Positions 1-8,510 of a stretch of DNA of 64,000 nt are shown in pieces (the stretch's first letter is position 1; each line of letters begins with the position of its first letter). Origin of the DNA: Sandaracinaceae bacterium (GTDB lineage: Bacteria > Myxococcota_A > Polyangia > Polyangiales > Houyiibacteriaceae); NCBI GenBank assembly GCA_016706685.1, contig JADJJE010000015.1:62001-126000 (forward strand), read 5' to 3'. The notes beneath the pieces are model-generated. The model was given only the letters and a program-made list of their open reading frames with translations. It made no database searches and had not been told where the DNA came from. The position numbers were made by a program, and so were the translations under genes.

Positions 1-1448
1 TCCACGAGCGCGCGGATGGTGGCCTGCCCGCTGCTCCCGGGCAGCACCCAAGACTCCTGCACGCTCACGTAGGCGCCGTGACGCCGCAGCAGCTCGTCGC
101 GCGCGCCCAGCACGCTCACCCCGCGCGCCGCGCAGCGAGCCGCCAGGTCGCAGAACAGCAGCAGCGCCGAGATGCCGTCCTTGTCTCGCACCAGCGCGCC
201 AGCGGCATAGCCCAGCGCCTCTTCATAACCGAACACGAAGCGCCTCCCGCGCGCCTCTTCCTCCATGGCGCGCGCGTGGATCCACTTGTGACCCGTGAGC
301 GTCTGCGCGAAGGCCGCGCCGTGGGCGGCCGCGATCACACCCAGCAGCGGCGAGCTGACGATGGTGTTGATCACCACGCGCGGCTCGCTGGGATCGCCCG
401 CCGCCAGCAGGTAGTCCGCCAGCAGGCAGCCGATCTCGTTGCCGCTCAGCGCCTCGTAGCTGCCGTCTTCTCGCGGCGCGACCACGGCCAGTCGGTCGGC
501 GTCGGGGTCGTTCGCCACGCCGAGACTGGCGCCCACCTCGCGCGCCAGCGTGATCAGCGCGTCCAGCGCGCCGGGCTCCTCCGGGTTCGGAAAGCGCACG
601 GTCGGGAAGCTGCCGTCCGGCTCGGCCTGCGACGCGACCACGTGCACGTCGTGGAAGCCCGCGCGCTCGAGCACCTCGTGCACGGTGGCGAGGCCCACGC
701 CGTGCAGTGGCGTGTAGGCAATGCGCAGCGCGCGCGGGCCGTCGCCGGCTGGCAGGCTGGCCAACACCCCCTGCACGTAGCGCTCGCGCACGCTCGACCC
801 GAGCGTGATCCGGTGCCCGTGCTCGCGCGCCTCCGCCTCCCCGGCGAGCTGCACCTCCGCGGCCGGTGGCGCGGCGTCGATGGCCGCCGCGATGCCGTGA
901 TCGTGCGGGGGGATGATCTGCGCGCCGTGTTCCCAGAACACCTTGTAGCCGTTGTACTCCGGCGGGTTGTGGCTGGCGGTGATGACCACGCCCGCCGCGG
1001 CGCGCTGGTCGAGGACGGCAAACCCCACCAGCGGCGTGGGCGCAAAGTCCTCGAACACCCGCGCCACGATGCCCGCGCCCGCGACCACGGCCGCCACGTC
1101 TTCTGCAAAGCGGCGGCTGTCGGGGCGCGCGTCGAAGCCGATGCACACGCCGCGCTCGGCCGCTCCCGGGACCTGCGTCTTCAGCCACGCGCACAGCCCG
1201 TGCGTGGCGCGGATGACGGTGGCGCGGTTGAGGCGCCCCGGCCCTGCGCCCACCAGCCCGCGCAGGCCCGCGGTGCCGAACTCGAGGCGCTCGCTCATGC
1301 GTACTGCGAGCGCGTGGTCCACGACACTGCCCGTGGTGAGCGCCTGCACATGAACTCCGCGCAAGTCGCGCAGCTCGTGCTGGGTGGCCGGGTCGGGGTC
1401 CCCCGCGATCCAGGCGTCGGTCGTGGCCAGCAGTGCGTCGTGGGTCAT
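1..1448 (-). CDS. Phosphohexomutase (phosphoglucomutase/phosphomannomutase, PGM2-like), 3' end beyond the window
   Basis: Alpha-D-phosphohexomutase that interconverts sugar 1- and 6-phosphates (or pentose 1- and 5-phosphates) through a phosphoserine. Seen directly: the phosphoserine loop TASHNPPEYNG with the serine near residue 159, the metal-binding loop NDPDADRL, and the sugar-binding loop FGYEEALGY. The N-terminus carries the FGTAGLRG signature usual in the PGM2-type subgroup. The start ATG (1446-1448) overlaps the stop of the upstream membrane protein gene as ATGA, so it is the last visible gene of a three-gene minus-strand operon. About 482 codons are visible and the C-terminal phosphate-binding domain lies off the left edge. 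Which sugar phosphate it prefers cannot be decided from the sequence. Confidence 0.9.
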   Translation of the reverse strand, partial: MTHDALLATTDAWIAGDPDPATQHELRDLRGVHVQALTTGSVVDHALAVRMSERLEFGTAGLRGLVGAGPGRLNRATVIRATHGLCAWLKTQVPGAAERGVCIGFDARPDSRRFAEDVAAVVAGAGIVARVFEDFAPTPLVGFAVLDQRAAAGVVITASHNPPEYNGYKVFWEHGAQIIPPHDHGIAAAIDAAPPAAEVQLAGEAEAREHGHRITLGSSVRERYVQGVLASLPAGDGPRALRIAYTPLHGVGLATVHEVLERAGFHDVHVVASQAEPDGSFPTVRFPNPEEPGALDALITLAREVGASLGVANDPDADRLAVVAPREDGSYEALSGNEIGCLLADYLLAAGDPSEPRVVINTIVSSPLLGVIAAAHGAAFAQTLTGHKWIHARAMEEEARGRRFVFGYEEALGYAAGALVRDKDGISALLLFCDLAARCAARGVSVLGARDELLRRHGAYVSVQESWVLPGSSGQATIRALV

Positions 1449-2491
1449 GAGACCGCCGGAGTGTACCGCCACGCGCGCCACCGGTCCCGCAGCCAGTCGC
1501 TCGCGCGCACCAGCGCGTAGGTCAGCGCCACCAGGCCCAGCACCCAGGGTGTGGCGGCGGCCACGCTGGTGTCGGTCAGCGCGCGCACGGGCTTGCCCAG
1601 CGCCCCATAAGCGAAGGGCAGGTGGAACGCATAGACCCGCAGCGACCGGGTGCCCAACGTGAGCAGCACGGGCACGGCGAAGCGCGTCGCGGCCACACGC
1701 GGGTACGCCACCAAGGCCGCACCGATGACGAACAGCGCGCGTGCTCCGAGGTCGAGCGCGTTCAACCACACCGCGGGGTGGGTGCGTGAGAGCGGAACGC
1801 CCGCGGCGCTCAGCCATGCCTGCATGCCCCAGCTCGAGACCACGGCGACGCCCAGCGCCACCAGCGCCACGCGCCCGGGCCAGCGGACACACACGGGCGT
1901 GATCGCCGCGCCCAGCGCGCACCAGACTGCCAGCGGGAAGACTGGCATCACGGTGAAGGGCGGAACGTCCACGAACGGCACCAGCGCGAAGCGCAGCGGG
2001 CTCTCGAGGTCCGCTGCGGCGCCGTTCAGCCACGGGCTGGGCAGAAGCACTAGCAGCGCCACCACGAGCGCTGTCCGCTGCGGCCGCGCGCGCCCGGGCA
2101 ACACCAGCCCCAGCAGCATGGAGCTCGCGCCGATCACGTGCAGCACGTCGAAGCGCAGGTAAGACCCGAGCTCACGGGCGCCATCCATCAGGCCGTAGAT
2201 CACGTTGAGTGCAAAGCCGGCCAGCACCACCCGAAATCCGCGCCACACTAGCTCACGGCGAACGTCGTGGGGCGCCTCTCCGCGCGCGAGCCCGCGCTGC
2301 ACACGCAGCGCCACGCCCATGCCCGCCAACGTCAAGAACAGCGGCAGCGGCAAGAGCGCGATGAAGCGCGTGAGCGCGAACGCTGCCGTCACCCGATCAG
2401 GCGCGTCCACGTACGCGTCGTAGGCGTGCGCCTCGATCATGCCGAGACACGCGAGCCCGCGCGCCAGGTCGAGACCGCCCAGCCGCTTCAT
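1445..2491 (-). CDS. DUF1624-type (heparan-alpha-glucosaminide N-acetyltransferase-like) membrane protein
   Basis: 348-residue polytopic membrane protein. The N-terminus RLGGLDLARGLACLGMIEAH is the typical opening of the DUF1624/acyltransferase-like family, with the conserved D..RG pattern, and RFDVLHVIGASSMLLGL matches the family's second conserved segment. I count roughly eight to ten hydrophobic helices. Family members are thought to pass acyl groups across the membrane to sugars, but the substrate here is unknown. Its ATG (2489-2491) overlaps the stop of the peptide-transporter gene, and its stop overlaps the phosphohexomutase start, so the three genes are probably translationally coupled. 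A role in sugar or cell-envelope modification is inferred from that neighbour only. Confidence 0.7.
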   Translation of the reverse strand: MKRLGGLDLARGLACLGMIEAHAYDAYVDAPDRVTAAFALTRFIALLPLPLFLTLAGMGVALRVQRGLARGEAPHDVRRELVWRGFRVVLAGFALNVIYGLMDGARELGSYLRFDVLHVIGASSMLLGLVLPGRARPQRTALVVALLVLLPSPWLNGAAADLESPLRFALVPFVDVPPFTVMPVFPLAVWCALGAAITPVCVRWPGRVALVALGVAVVSSWGMQAWLSAAGVPLSRTHPAVWLNALDLGARALFVIGAALVAYPRVAATRFAVPVLLTLGTRSLRVYAFHLPFAYGALGKPVRALTDTSVAAATPWVLGLVALTYALVRASDWLRDRWRAWRYTPAVS

Positions 2492-3810
2492 GCGCCGGGC
2501 AGGTAGCTGCGCTCGCGGACCTGGCGCGCGTAGGGCACGAACAGCAGCGCGCCCAGCAGCATGATCCCCGCGTACAGCACGAACGACGTGGTGGTGCTGA
2601 CCGTGGCGTGGCCCTGCGCGTTGGTGGTCAGCCGCGTGATGCCCACCGTGAACAGGTTCCCGAGCGCGGCGCTGGCCAGGTAGAGCGACATGACCATGGA
2701 CTTCATGCGGGGAGGGGACTGCGTGTACGCGTACTCGAGCGCGGTGACCGACACCAGCAGCTCGCCCGTGGTGAGGATGGCGTAGCCGATGAGCTGGAAG
2801 AAGATGGTGGGCTTCGCCCCCGCGTCCAGCTGGGCCTCGAGCCCCGCCGAGTACAGGAACGCCAGCGCGGCGATGACCATGCCGACGCCGATCTTGCGCA
2901 TGGGCGTGAGGGCCACGTGACGCTCGAGGCGCGGATACACATAGAGCGCGAAGAGCGGCGTGAGCAGCAGGATGAAGATGGGGTTGGCCGACTGCATGTT
3001 GTCGGCGAGCCAGTTGTGACCGTGCAGGTCCATGCGGCGCCCCTGCGCGACCCAGCTGGACGCGGTCTGGTCGAAGAGCGTCCAGAAGAGCGCCACGAAC
3101 GTGAAGAGCAGCACCAAGCGGCCGAACACGCGCAAGCCCTCTGCGCCCAGCGCCTCCTGCACGAAGGCCTTCCCACCTGGTGGGATGTGGGCGAAGCGGT
3201 GCCGGCCCAGCCAGAACACGAACGTGGCGATGACCATCAGCACGCCCGGTAGCCCGAAGGCGGCGTGAGGTCCGTAGGTGTCCAGCAGCCACGGTGTCAG
3301 GTTCATGGCGATGGCGGCGCCCACGTTGATGGCGAGGTAGAAGAACGCGAACGCCCGCGTGACGAGGTGCGCGTTCCGCTCGCCGAACTGGTCGCCCACG
3401 TGGGCCGACACGCACGGCTTGATGCCGCCCGCCCCGATGGCCAGCACCGCCAGCCCCAACACCAGGCCCAGCTGCGTGGTGTTCACCGCCAGGATGACGT
3501 GCCCCGCGCAGTACACGGCGGAGAGCGCCAAGATCACCCGGTACTTGCCGAGCCAGGCGTCCGCCGCGATGGCGCCCAGGATGGGCAGCGCGTAGAGGGC
3601 CGCTACGAAGGTGTGGATGAAGGCCTTGGCCTCCGGCTCGGTGAGGGTGTCGGGCGCTCCGGCCGCATCCACCATGTGCGTGGTCATGAAGGTGAAGAGG
3701 ATCGCCTTCATTCCGTAGAAGCTGAAGCGCTCGGCGGCCTCGTTCCCCACGATGAACGGGATCCCGGAGGGCATCGTGTCGGTCGCTTCGGGCACGCTCC
3801 GGTAGGCCAT
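2488..3810 (-). CDS. POT/PTR-family proton-dependent oligopeptide transporter
   Basis: 440-residue major-facilitator protein of the POT (PTR2) family, which imports di- and tripeptides with protons. Diagnostic motifs: GNEAAERFSFYGMKAIL in the first helix (the ExxERFxYYG proton-coupling motif) and FWTLFDQTASSWVAQG in the seventh-helix region. I use the ATG at 3808-3810 because it lies just before the first conserved helix; an upstream in-frame extension has no family resemblance. First gene of an operon whose next two genes start on ATGA overlaps. The upstream 240 bp are shared with the divergent OmpA-type gene. Confidence 0.9.
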   Translation of the reverse strand: MAYRSVPEATDTMPSGIPFIVGNEAAERFSFYGMKAILFTFMTTHMVDAAGAPDTLTEPEAKAFIHTFVAALYALPILGAIAADAWLGKYRVILALSAVYCAGHVILAVNTTQLGLVLGLAVLAIGAGGIKPCVSAHVGDQFGERNAHLVTRAFAFFYLAINVGAAIAMNLTPWLLDTYGPHAAFGLPGVLMVIATFVFWLGRHRFAHIPPGGKAFVQEALGAEGLRVFGRLVLLFTFVALFWTLFDQTASSWVAQGRRMDLHGHNWLADNMQSANPIFILLLTPLFALYVYPRLERHVALTPMRKIGVGMVIAALAFLYSAGLEAQLDAGAKPTIFFQLIGYAILTTGELLVSVTALEYAYTQSPPRMKSMVMSLYLASAALGNLFTVGITRLTTNAQGHATVSTTTSFVLYAGIMLLGALLFVPYARQVRERSYLPGA

Positions 3811-3943
3811 GGCGCCATCTATAACAGGAAGGCCGTGCCTGCGATGCCCCACCCTTGATTTCCACAAGGAAGGAAGATTTAGCTGTATCTGGAATGCAAG
3901 TGTGTGGCAGACTTCGAGAAGATGTGGTAGCTGTCCCCGAATA

Positions 3944-3966
3944 AGGACACTCCGCATCGGTGTCCT
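3944..3966. promoter_or_regulatory. Inverted repeat in the divergent intergenic region
   Basis: The 241-bp gap 3811-4051 separates the divergent transporter and OmpA-type genes and must carry both promoters. It is less GC-rich than the genes. The clearest structure is AGGACAC (3944-3950) and its complement GTGTCCT (3960-3966) around a nine-base loop. It could be an operator or a leader hairpin of the OmpA-type mRNA. No convincing -35/-10 pair was found. Confidence 0.3.
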
Positions 3967-4051
3967 ATTTCACGTTGCGGGTGATATCCTCGCGACCGGA
4001 ACAGCACGCAGACTGCACACGGCAAGCTGCGCGAATCCTCAGGAGGCTCAA

Positions 4052-5998
4052 GTGACAGACTCGAAGACACGCGCGACCACGCTCCAGCGACTCGCCATAC
4101 GCCTGGCGGCGCTGACCATCGTGGGCGGGGCTTCCGTGGTGGGCGCGCAGCCCAGCGTTCAGCTCAGCCGGTTCACGCCCTCGGAGCAGACCAACGACGG
4201 CTTCGCCGTGAGCTCGGCCGAGGTCCAGGGGGACATGCGCTTCGGCGCACAGTTCTACATCGACTACGCGAACGACCCGCTGGTCTACGAGCTCACGCGC
4301 GGCGACGCCGGCAGCGAGCAATTCTCGGTCGTGGAGCACCAGCTCACCGGCAACCTCAACGCGTCGCTGGGCATTCGTGACCGGCTCACGGTGTCCATCG
4401 GCCTGCCCATCGTGTTCCTCCAGAACGGCGAGGACATCCCGGCCGGCCTCGGCGTCGTGGACGGGGATGGCCCTCCGAGTGCCACGGGCGTGCCCATCTA
4501 CCTGGCGGACGGCTTCGCCCTCGGCGACCTCTGGGTCGGCGGTCGCGTGCGGCTCTTCGGGGATACCGAGAGCGTGTTCATGCTCTCCGCCGAGGGGCGC
4601 TTGATCATCCCCACGGCCTCCATCTTCGACGATGGCCAGCACTACGCGGGTGAGCGCGGTGTGGCTGGGGCCGCCGGCCTGATCGCGCAGATCAACGTCG
4701 GGCGCTTCCGCTTGATGGCGAACCTCGGCGCGCACTTGCGTTCCGACAACGCCGACTGCCGCGACCTCCCCGGTCCCTCCGGCCCCGGCGCCAACTGCTT
4801 CTACGGCGCGCGCCAGGGTGACGAGTTCACCTACGGCATCGGCGCCACCGTCCGCCTGCTGGACGATACCGACCTGCGCGCCATCCTCGAGGTGCACGGC
4901 CGCACCACGTTCCAGAACTTCTTCGATCGCGAAGAGACGCCCTTCGAGCTGCTCGCCGGCCTCAAGTACACCCACACCAGCGGCCTGACGGCCGGCATCG
5001 GCGGCGGCCCCGGTCTGGTGCGCGGCTTCGGCTCGCCCGACTTCCGCGTGTTCGCGATGGTGGGCTACACGGAGCCCACCGCGGGCACCGTCATCCGCCT
5101 CGACACCGACGGCGACGGCATCTACGACGACGAGGACCAGTGCGTCAACGAGCCCGAGGACGTGGACGGCTTCGAGGACACCGAGGGCTGCCCGGATCCC
5201 GACAACGACGGCGACGGCATCCTGGACGGCAGCGACCAGTGCCCGATGGAGCCCGAGGACGCCGACGGCTTCGAGGACGAGAACGGCTGCCCGGACCCGG
5301 ACAACGACGGCGACGGCATCCTGGACGCGTCCGACGCGTGCCCGATCGACCCCGAGGACATCGACGGCTTCGAGGACGAGAACGGCTGCCCCGAGCCCGA
5401 CAACGACGGCGACGGCATCCCCGACAGCGCCGACCGCTGCCCGAACGAAGCTGGCCCGACGGCGAACAACGGCTGCCCGTGGCCCGACCAAGACGGCGAC
5501 ACGGTGGTGGACCCGGTCGACAGCTGCATCACCGTGCCCGGCACCGTGGAGTTCCACGGCTGCCCCGAGCAGACGGACGTGGTCATCGGCGAGGGCGGCA
5601 TCGAGATCCTCCAGACCATCTACTTCCGCACCAACCGTGACGTCATCGAGTCGCGCTCCTTCGGCCTGCTCGACAACGTGGCGCGCCTCCTGAACGAGCA
5701 CCCCGAGGTGCGCCTGGTGCGCGTCGAGGGTCACACCGACACGCGTGGCCGCCTGGCCAACAACATGCGCCTCTCGCAGGCGCGCGCCGAGGCCGTCATG
5801 CGCTACCTCGTGGAGCACGGCGTCAGCGCCGCGCGCCTCGAAGCGCAGGGCTACGGTCCCACGCGCCTGATCGTCGAGAACGCCCGCACCCCGGATGAGC
5901 ACGCGCGCAACCGCCGCGTGGTGTTCACCATCGTGGGCGACGACTCGGGCATCCAGCGCGAAGACAGCGGCCCCGGCGCCGACACCATCGACCGCTGA
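4052..5998 (+). CDS. Outer-membrane OmpA-family protein with thrombospondin type-3 calcium-binding repeats
   Basis: 648-residue exported protein. The GTG at 4052 is chosen because a perfect AGGAGG (4041-4046) sits five bases upstream and because it places a signal peptide (TLQRLAIRLAALTIVGGASV, cleavage near VVGAQP) at the N-terminus. Residues about 30-340 resemble an outer-membrane beta-barrel. Next come four Asp-rich TSP3-type repeats (DxDGDGIxDxxDxC with EPEDxDGFED spacers, residues about 350-490), then a C-terminal OmpA peptidoglycan-binding domain (VEGHTDTRGRLANNMRLS, NRRVVFTIV). It probably links the outer membrane to the cell wall, with the calcium-binding repeats as a rigid spacer. 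Monocistronic; an intrinsic terminator follows 37 bp after the stop. Confidence 0.93.
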   Translation: MTDSKTRATTLQRLAIRLAALTIVGGASVVGAQPSVQLSRFTPSEQTNDGFAVSSAEVQGDMRFGAQFYIDYANDPLVYELTRGDAGSEQFSVVEHQLTGNLNASLGIRDRLTVSIGLPIVFLQNGEDIPAGLGVVDGDGPPSATGVPIYLADGFALGDLWVGGRVRLFGDTESVFMLSAEGRLIIPTASIFDDGQHYAGERGVAGAAGLIAQINVGRFRLMANLGAHLRSDNADCRDLPGPSGPGANCFYGARQGDEFTYGIGATVRLLDDTDLRAILEVHGRTTFQNFFDREETPFELLAGLKYTHTSGLTAGIGGGPGLVRGFGSPDFRVFAMVGYTEPTAGTVIRLDTDGDGIYDDEDQCVNEPEDVDGFEDTEGCPDPDNDGDGILDGSDQCPMEPEDADGFEDENGCPDPDNDGDGILDASDACPIDPEDIDGFEDENGCPEPDNDGDGIPDSADRCPNEAGPTANNGCPWPDQDGDTVVDPVDSCITVPGTVEFHGCPEQTDVVIGEGGIEILQTIYFRTNRDVIESRSFGLLDNVARLLNEHPEVRLVRVEGHTDTRGRLANNMRLSQARAEAVMRYLVEHGVSAARLEAQGYGPTRLIVENARTPDEHARNRRVVFTIVGDDSGIQREDSGPGADTIDR

Positions 5999-6035
5999 GC
6001 CGCGGCGGCACTTGCCGCGCGCACCCTAGAGCGAG

Positions 6036-6067
6036 AGCCCTGGCCCCTCACGGAGCCAGGGCTTTTT
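6036..6067 (+). terminator. Intrinsic terminator after the OmpA-type gene
   Basis: Perfect nine-bp stem AGCCCTGGC (6036-6044) and GCCAGGGCT (6055-6063) around a ten-base loop, followed by a run of T to 6067. It lies 37 bp after the OmpA-type stop and before the acyl-CoA dehydrogenase gene, so it separates two transcription units. Confidence 0.9.
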
Positions 6068-6114
6068 CGCGTTTGCGGGAAGGGGCTTGCCACGCCTCCC
6101 CGGACGCTGTAGAA

Positions 6115-6132
6115 AATGAATGCACATTCATT
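6115..6132. promoter_or_regulatory. 18-bp palindromic operator (FadR/TetR-type) upstream of the acyl-CoA dehydrogenase
   Basis: AATGAATGCACATTCATT has two perfect eight-bp arms around a two-base centre and sits 46 bp before the dehydrogenase start. Arms of the type TGAATG/CATTCA are known for TetR-family fatty-acid-degradation repressors such as Bacillus FadR, and the downstream gene is an acyl-CoA dehydrogenase, so acyl-CoA-responsive repression is a reasonable inference. The regulator is not adjacent; the only TetR gene in the window is 50 kb away at 55829-56470. Confidence 0.65.
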
Positions 6133-6177
6133 CAGCGCGCCGAGGGCTTCCCGGCGACGCGCCACCGGAGAGCACGA

Positions 6178-7350
6178 ATGGTTTTCAATCCCTTCACCGA
6201 AGAGCACGAGCTCTTTCGCCAGCAGGTCCGCAACTTCGCCGAGAAGGAGCTCGCTCCCCACGCGGACGCATGGGAGGAGGCGGAGCTCTTCCCCAACGAG
6301 GTGTTCAAGTGGGCGGGCGACCGCGGCATCCTCGGCGCGCACTTCAGCGAGGAGTTCGGCGGCGGCGGCGGCGACTTCTGGATGAGCATCGTCAAGGCCG
6401 AGGAGCTCCCGCGGAACAACTCGGCGGGCGTCACCATGGGCCTCTTGGTTCAGTCGGACATGGCCACGCCGGTCATCCACGACATCGGCACGCGCGAGCA
6501 GAAGGAAGAGTTCCTGCGGCCTGCCATCGCCGGCGACCGCATCGCCGCCCTCGGCGTGAGCGAGCCCGGGGCCGGGTCGGACGTGGCCGGCCTGCGCACC
6601 ACCGCGCGCCTGGTGGGCGACGAGTACATCATCAACGGCAGCAAGACCTACATCACCAACGGCACGCGGGCGAGCTTCGTCACGTGCATGGTGAAGACCA
6701 ACCCCGAGGCGGGCGCGCGCGGCATCTCCATCATCCTCGTGCCCACCGACGTGGCGGGCTACAGCGTGAGCCGCAAGCTCAAGAAGGCGGGCAACTGGGC
6801 CAGCGACACGGCCGAGCTGTTCTTCGAAGACGTGCGCGTGCCCAAGCGCTACCTGCTGGGCCAAGAGGGCATGGGCTTCATCTACCTCATGCAGAACTTC
6901 CAGTCGGAGCGCCTGGTCGGCTGCGCCAGCGCCATCGCGGGCTCGAAGCTCGCGCTCGACCGCTCGGTGGCCTGGGGCCGCGAGCGGCAGGCGTTCGGCA
7001 AGCCGCTCATCAAGCGCGAGTTCTGGCAGCAGAAGTTCGTGGAGCTGTACACCAAGCTCGAGGCCGCCAAGGCGCTCACGTACAAGGCCGTTGACGCATA
7101 CAACGACGAGAAGTACGTCAAGAAGACCATGCTCTCGATGGAGACCACCAAGCTCGTGTCCATGGCCAAGGCCTACGTCGGTGACGTGAACGGCGAGATC
7201 ATGGACCAGTGCGTGCAGTTCCACGGTGGCATGGGCTACCTCGAAGATCTCTGGGTGGCGCGCGCCTGGCGCGACTCGCGCTTGCTCCGCATCGGCGGCG
7301 GCGCGACCGAGGTCATGCGCTACACCACCGCGAAGATCATGGGGCTCTGA
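6178..7350 (+). CDS. Acyl-CoA dehydrogenase
   Basis: 390-residue FAD-dependent acyl-CoA dehydrogenase, which introduces the 2,3-double bond in beta-oxidation or branched-chain degradation. Domains in order: N-terminal helical domain (residues 1-120), middle beta domain with the FAD/substrate signature GVSEPGAGSDVAG, and C-terminal four-helix domain with the conserved FHGGMGYLED followed by WRDSRLLRIGGGATEVMR. The ATG at 6178 is preferred because GGAG lies at 6167-6170, seven bases upstream, and residue 2 begins the usual family start. Probably co-transcribed with the ThiO-like gene immediately downstream and controlled by the palindrome at 6115-6132. Chain-length preference cannot be read from the sequence. 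Confidence 0.93.
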   Translation: MVFNPFTEEHELFRQQVRNFAEKELAPHADAWEEAELFPNEVFKWAGDRGILGAHFSEEFGGGGGDFWMSIVKAEELPRNNSAGVTMGLLVQSDMATPVIHDIGTREQKEEFLRPAIAGDRIAALGVSEPGAGSDVAGLRTTARLVGDEYIINGSKTYITNGTRASFVTCMVKTNPEAGARGISIILVPTDVAGYSVSRKLKKAGNWASDTAELFFEDVRVPKRYLLGQEGMGFIYLMQNFQSERLVGCASAIAGSKLALDRSVAWGRERQAFGKPLIKREFWQQKFVELYTKLEAAKALTYKAVDAYNDEKYVKKTMLSMETTKLVSMAKAYVGDVNGEIMDQCVQFHGGMGYLEDLWVARAWRDSRLLRIGGGATEVMRYTTAKIMGL

Positions 7351-7352
7351 GC

Positions 7353-8510
7353 CTGAGCGCGCCGGACGTCATCATCGTGGGCGGGGGCATCATGGGATGC
7401 ACCGCCGCGCTGCGTCTGGCGCAAGCCGGGCTCTCGGTGTGCGTGCTGGAGCGCAGCGTGCCGGGAGCCGAGGCGTCCACCGCAGCGGCCGGCATCTTGG
7501 CGCCCTTGATGGAGGCCGAAGACGTGGGCCCCGCGCTGCGCCTGGGGCTGCGCTCGGCGGCGTTGTATGCGCAGCTGGCCAGTGAGTTGCGCGAGGGGCA
7601 CGCGCTCGAGATCGGGCACCGGGTCACGGGGCTGCTGCGCCTGGCGCTCGCCCACGAGCACGACGGCGTGGCGGCGCTCGAAGAACACGCGGCGCGCCTG
7701 CTGGGTAGCGGCTTGCCGGCAACGCGCGGGGTGGCGCTCATCGATGGCGACGAGGCGCGCCGACGCGAGCCCGAGCTGTCGCAGGACGTGCAGGCCGCGC
7801 TCGAGCTGCCGGGGGAAGGGCAGGTGGACCCGCGCCTGCTGCTGCCCGCGCTGAGCATGGCCGCCGAACGCCTGGGCGTGCGCTTCGTGACCGACTGCGT
7901 GGTGCGCGAGGTGCTGACCGAGGGCGGCCGAGCGCGCGGCGTGCGGCTCGACGCGGAGGTCCTCCATAGCGAGCACGTGGTGGTGGCCGCAGGCTCGTGG
8001 ACCAGCTTGGTGCCGGGCGTCCCGCTGCCCAGCGTGACCATCCTGCCGGTCAAGGGGCAGGTCATGCGCACCCACGCGCGGCCGCGTCTGCTGGAGCGCG
8101 TGGTGTTCGGTGCCGGCGGCTACCTGGTGCCGCGCGCCGCGGGCGATGTGCTGGTGGGCGCCACCACCGAGCGTGTGGGCTTCGTGCGCGGCGTCACGCT
8201 CGCGGGGTTGGCCGAGCTCATCACCATCGCCACGCGCATCGCGCCGCGCTTGGCGGGCTGCAACGTGTTGGACCACTGGGCCGGGTTCCGCCCGGGCACA
8301 CCCGATGGGCTGCCCTTGGTGGGGCCCACTCCGGTCAGCAACTTGTGGCTGGCGAGCGGTCACTACCGCAACGGCATCCTCTTGGCGCCGGTCACCGCCG
8401 AGATCCTGTGTGCCCAGCTGCTGGGCCAGCCGCTGGGTGCGTTGGCCAGCGACGCACGCGCGCTCGACCCGCGGCGGTTTCCCCCAGGCGAAGCACGGAG
8501 CCAGGCATGA
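7353..8510 (+). CDS. thiO: FAD-dependent amino-acid oxidase, glycine oxidase (ThiO)-like
   Basis: 385-residue DAO-family oxidase. The dinucleotide-binding motif VIIVGGGIMGCTAALRLAQA is at residues 7-26, DHWAGFRPGTPDGLPLVGPT in the C-terminal half is the ThiO/DadA-type signature, and SGHYRNGILLAPVTA is the family's C-terminal FAD/substrate segment. ThiO oxidises glycine for thiazole (thiamine) synthesis, but no other thi gene is in the window, so the substrate is only inferred. No ATG, GTG or TTG stands in frame near the start: the only candidates that keep the FAD motif are CTG codons at 7353 or 7347, the latter overlapping the previous stop. The next gene begins on an ATGA overlap at 8507. 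Confidence 0.8.
   Translation: MSAPDVIIVGGGIMGCTAALRLAQAGLSVCVLERSVPGAEASTAAAGILAPLMEAEDVGPALRLGLRSAALYAQLASELREGHALEIGHRVTGLLRLALAHEHDGVAALEEHAARLLGSGLPATRGVALIDGDEARRREPELSQDVQAALELPGEGQVDPRLLLPALSMAAERLGVRFVTDCVVREVLTEGGRARGVRLDAEVLHSEHVVVAAGSWTSLVPGVPLPSVTILPVKGQVMRTHARPRLLERVVFGAGGYLVPRAAGDVLVGATTERVGFVRGVTLAGLAELITIATRIAPRLAGCNVLDHWAGFRPGTPDGLPLVGPTPVSNLWLASGHYRNGILLAPVTAEILCAQLLGQPLGALASDARALDPRRFPPGEARSQA

Noticed and set aside
78..1520. Long plus-strand open frame opposite the phosphohexomutase gene
   Set aside because: Amino-acid composition (Arg/His/Ala/Gln-rich, no hydrophobic core) is that of an antisense frame of GC-rich coding DNA; the minus strand encodes a clearly conserved enzyme.
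5100..5450. Tandem repeat DNA resembling a repeat array
   Set aside because: The periodicity is the coding repeat of thrombospondin type-3 units inside the OmpA-type gene, not a CRISPR or intergenic array.
3965..5902. 645-codon minus-strand open frame
   Set aside because: Antisense shadow of the OmpA/TSP3 gene; Val/Ala/His-rich with no motifs. The plus strand has signal peptide, TSP3 repeats and OmpA domain.
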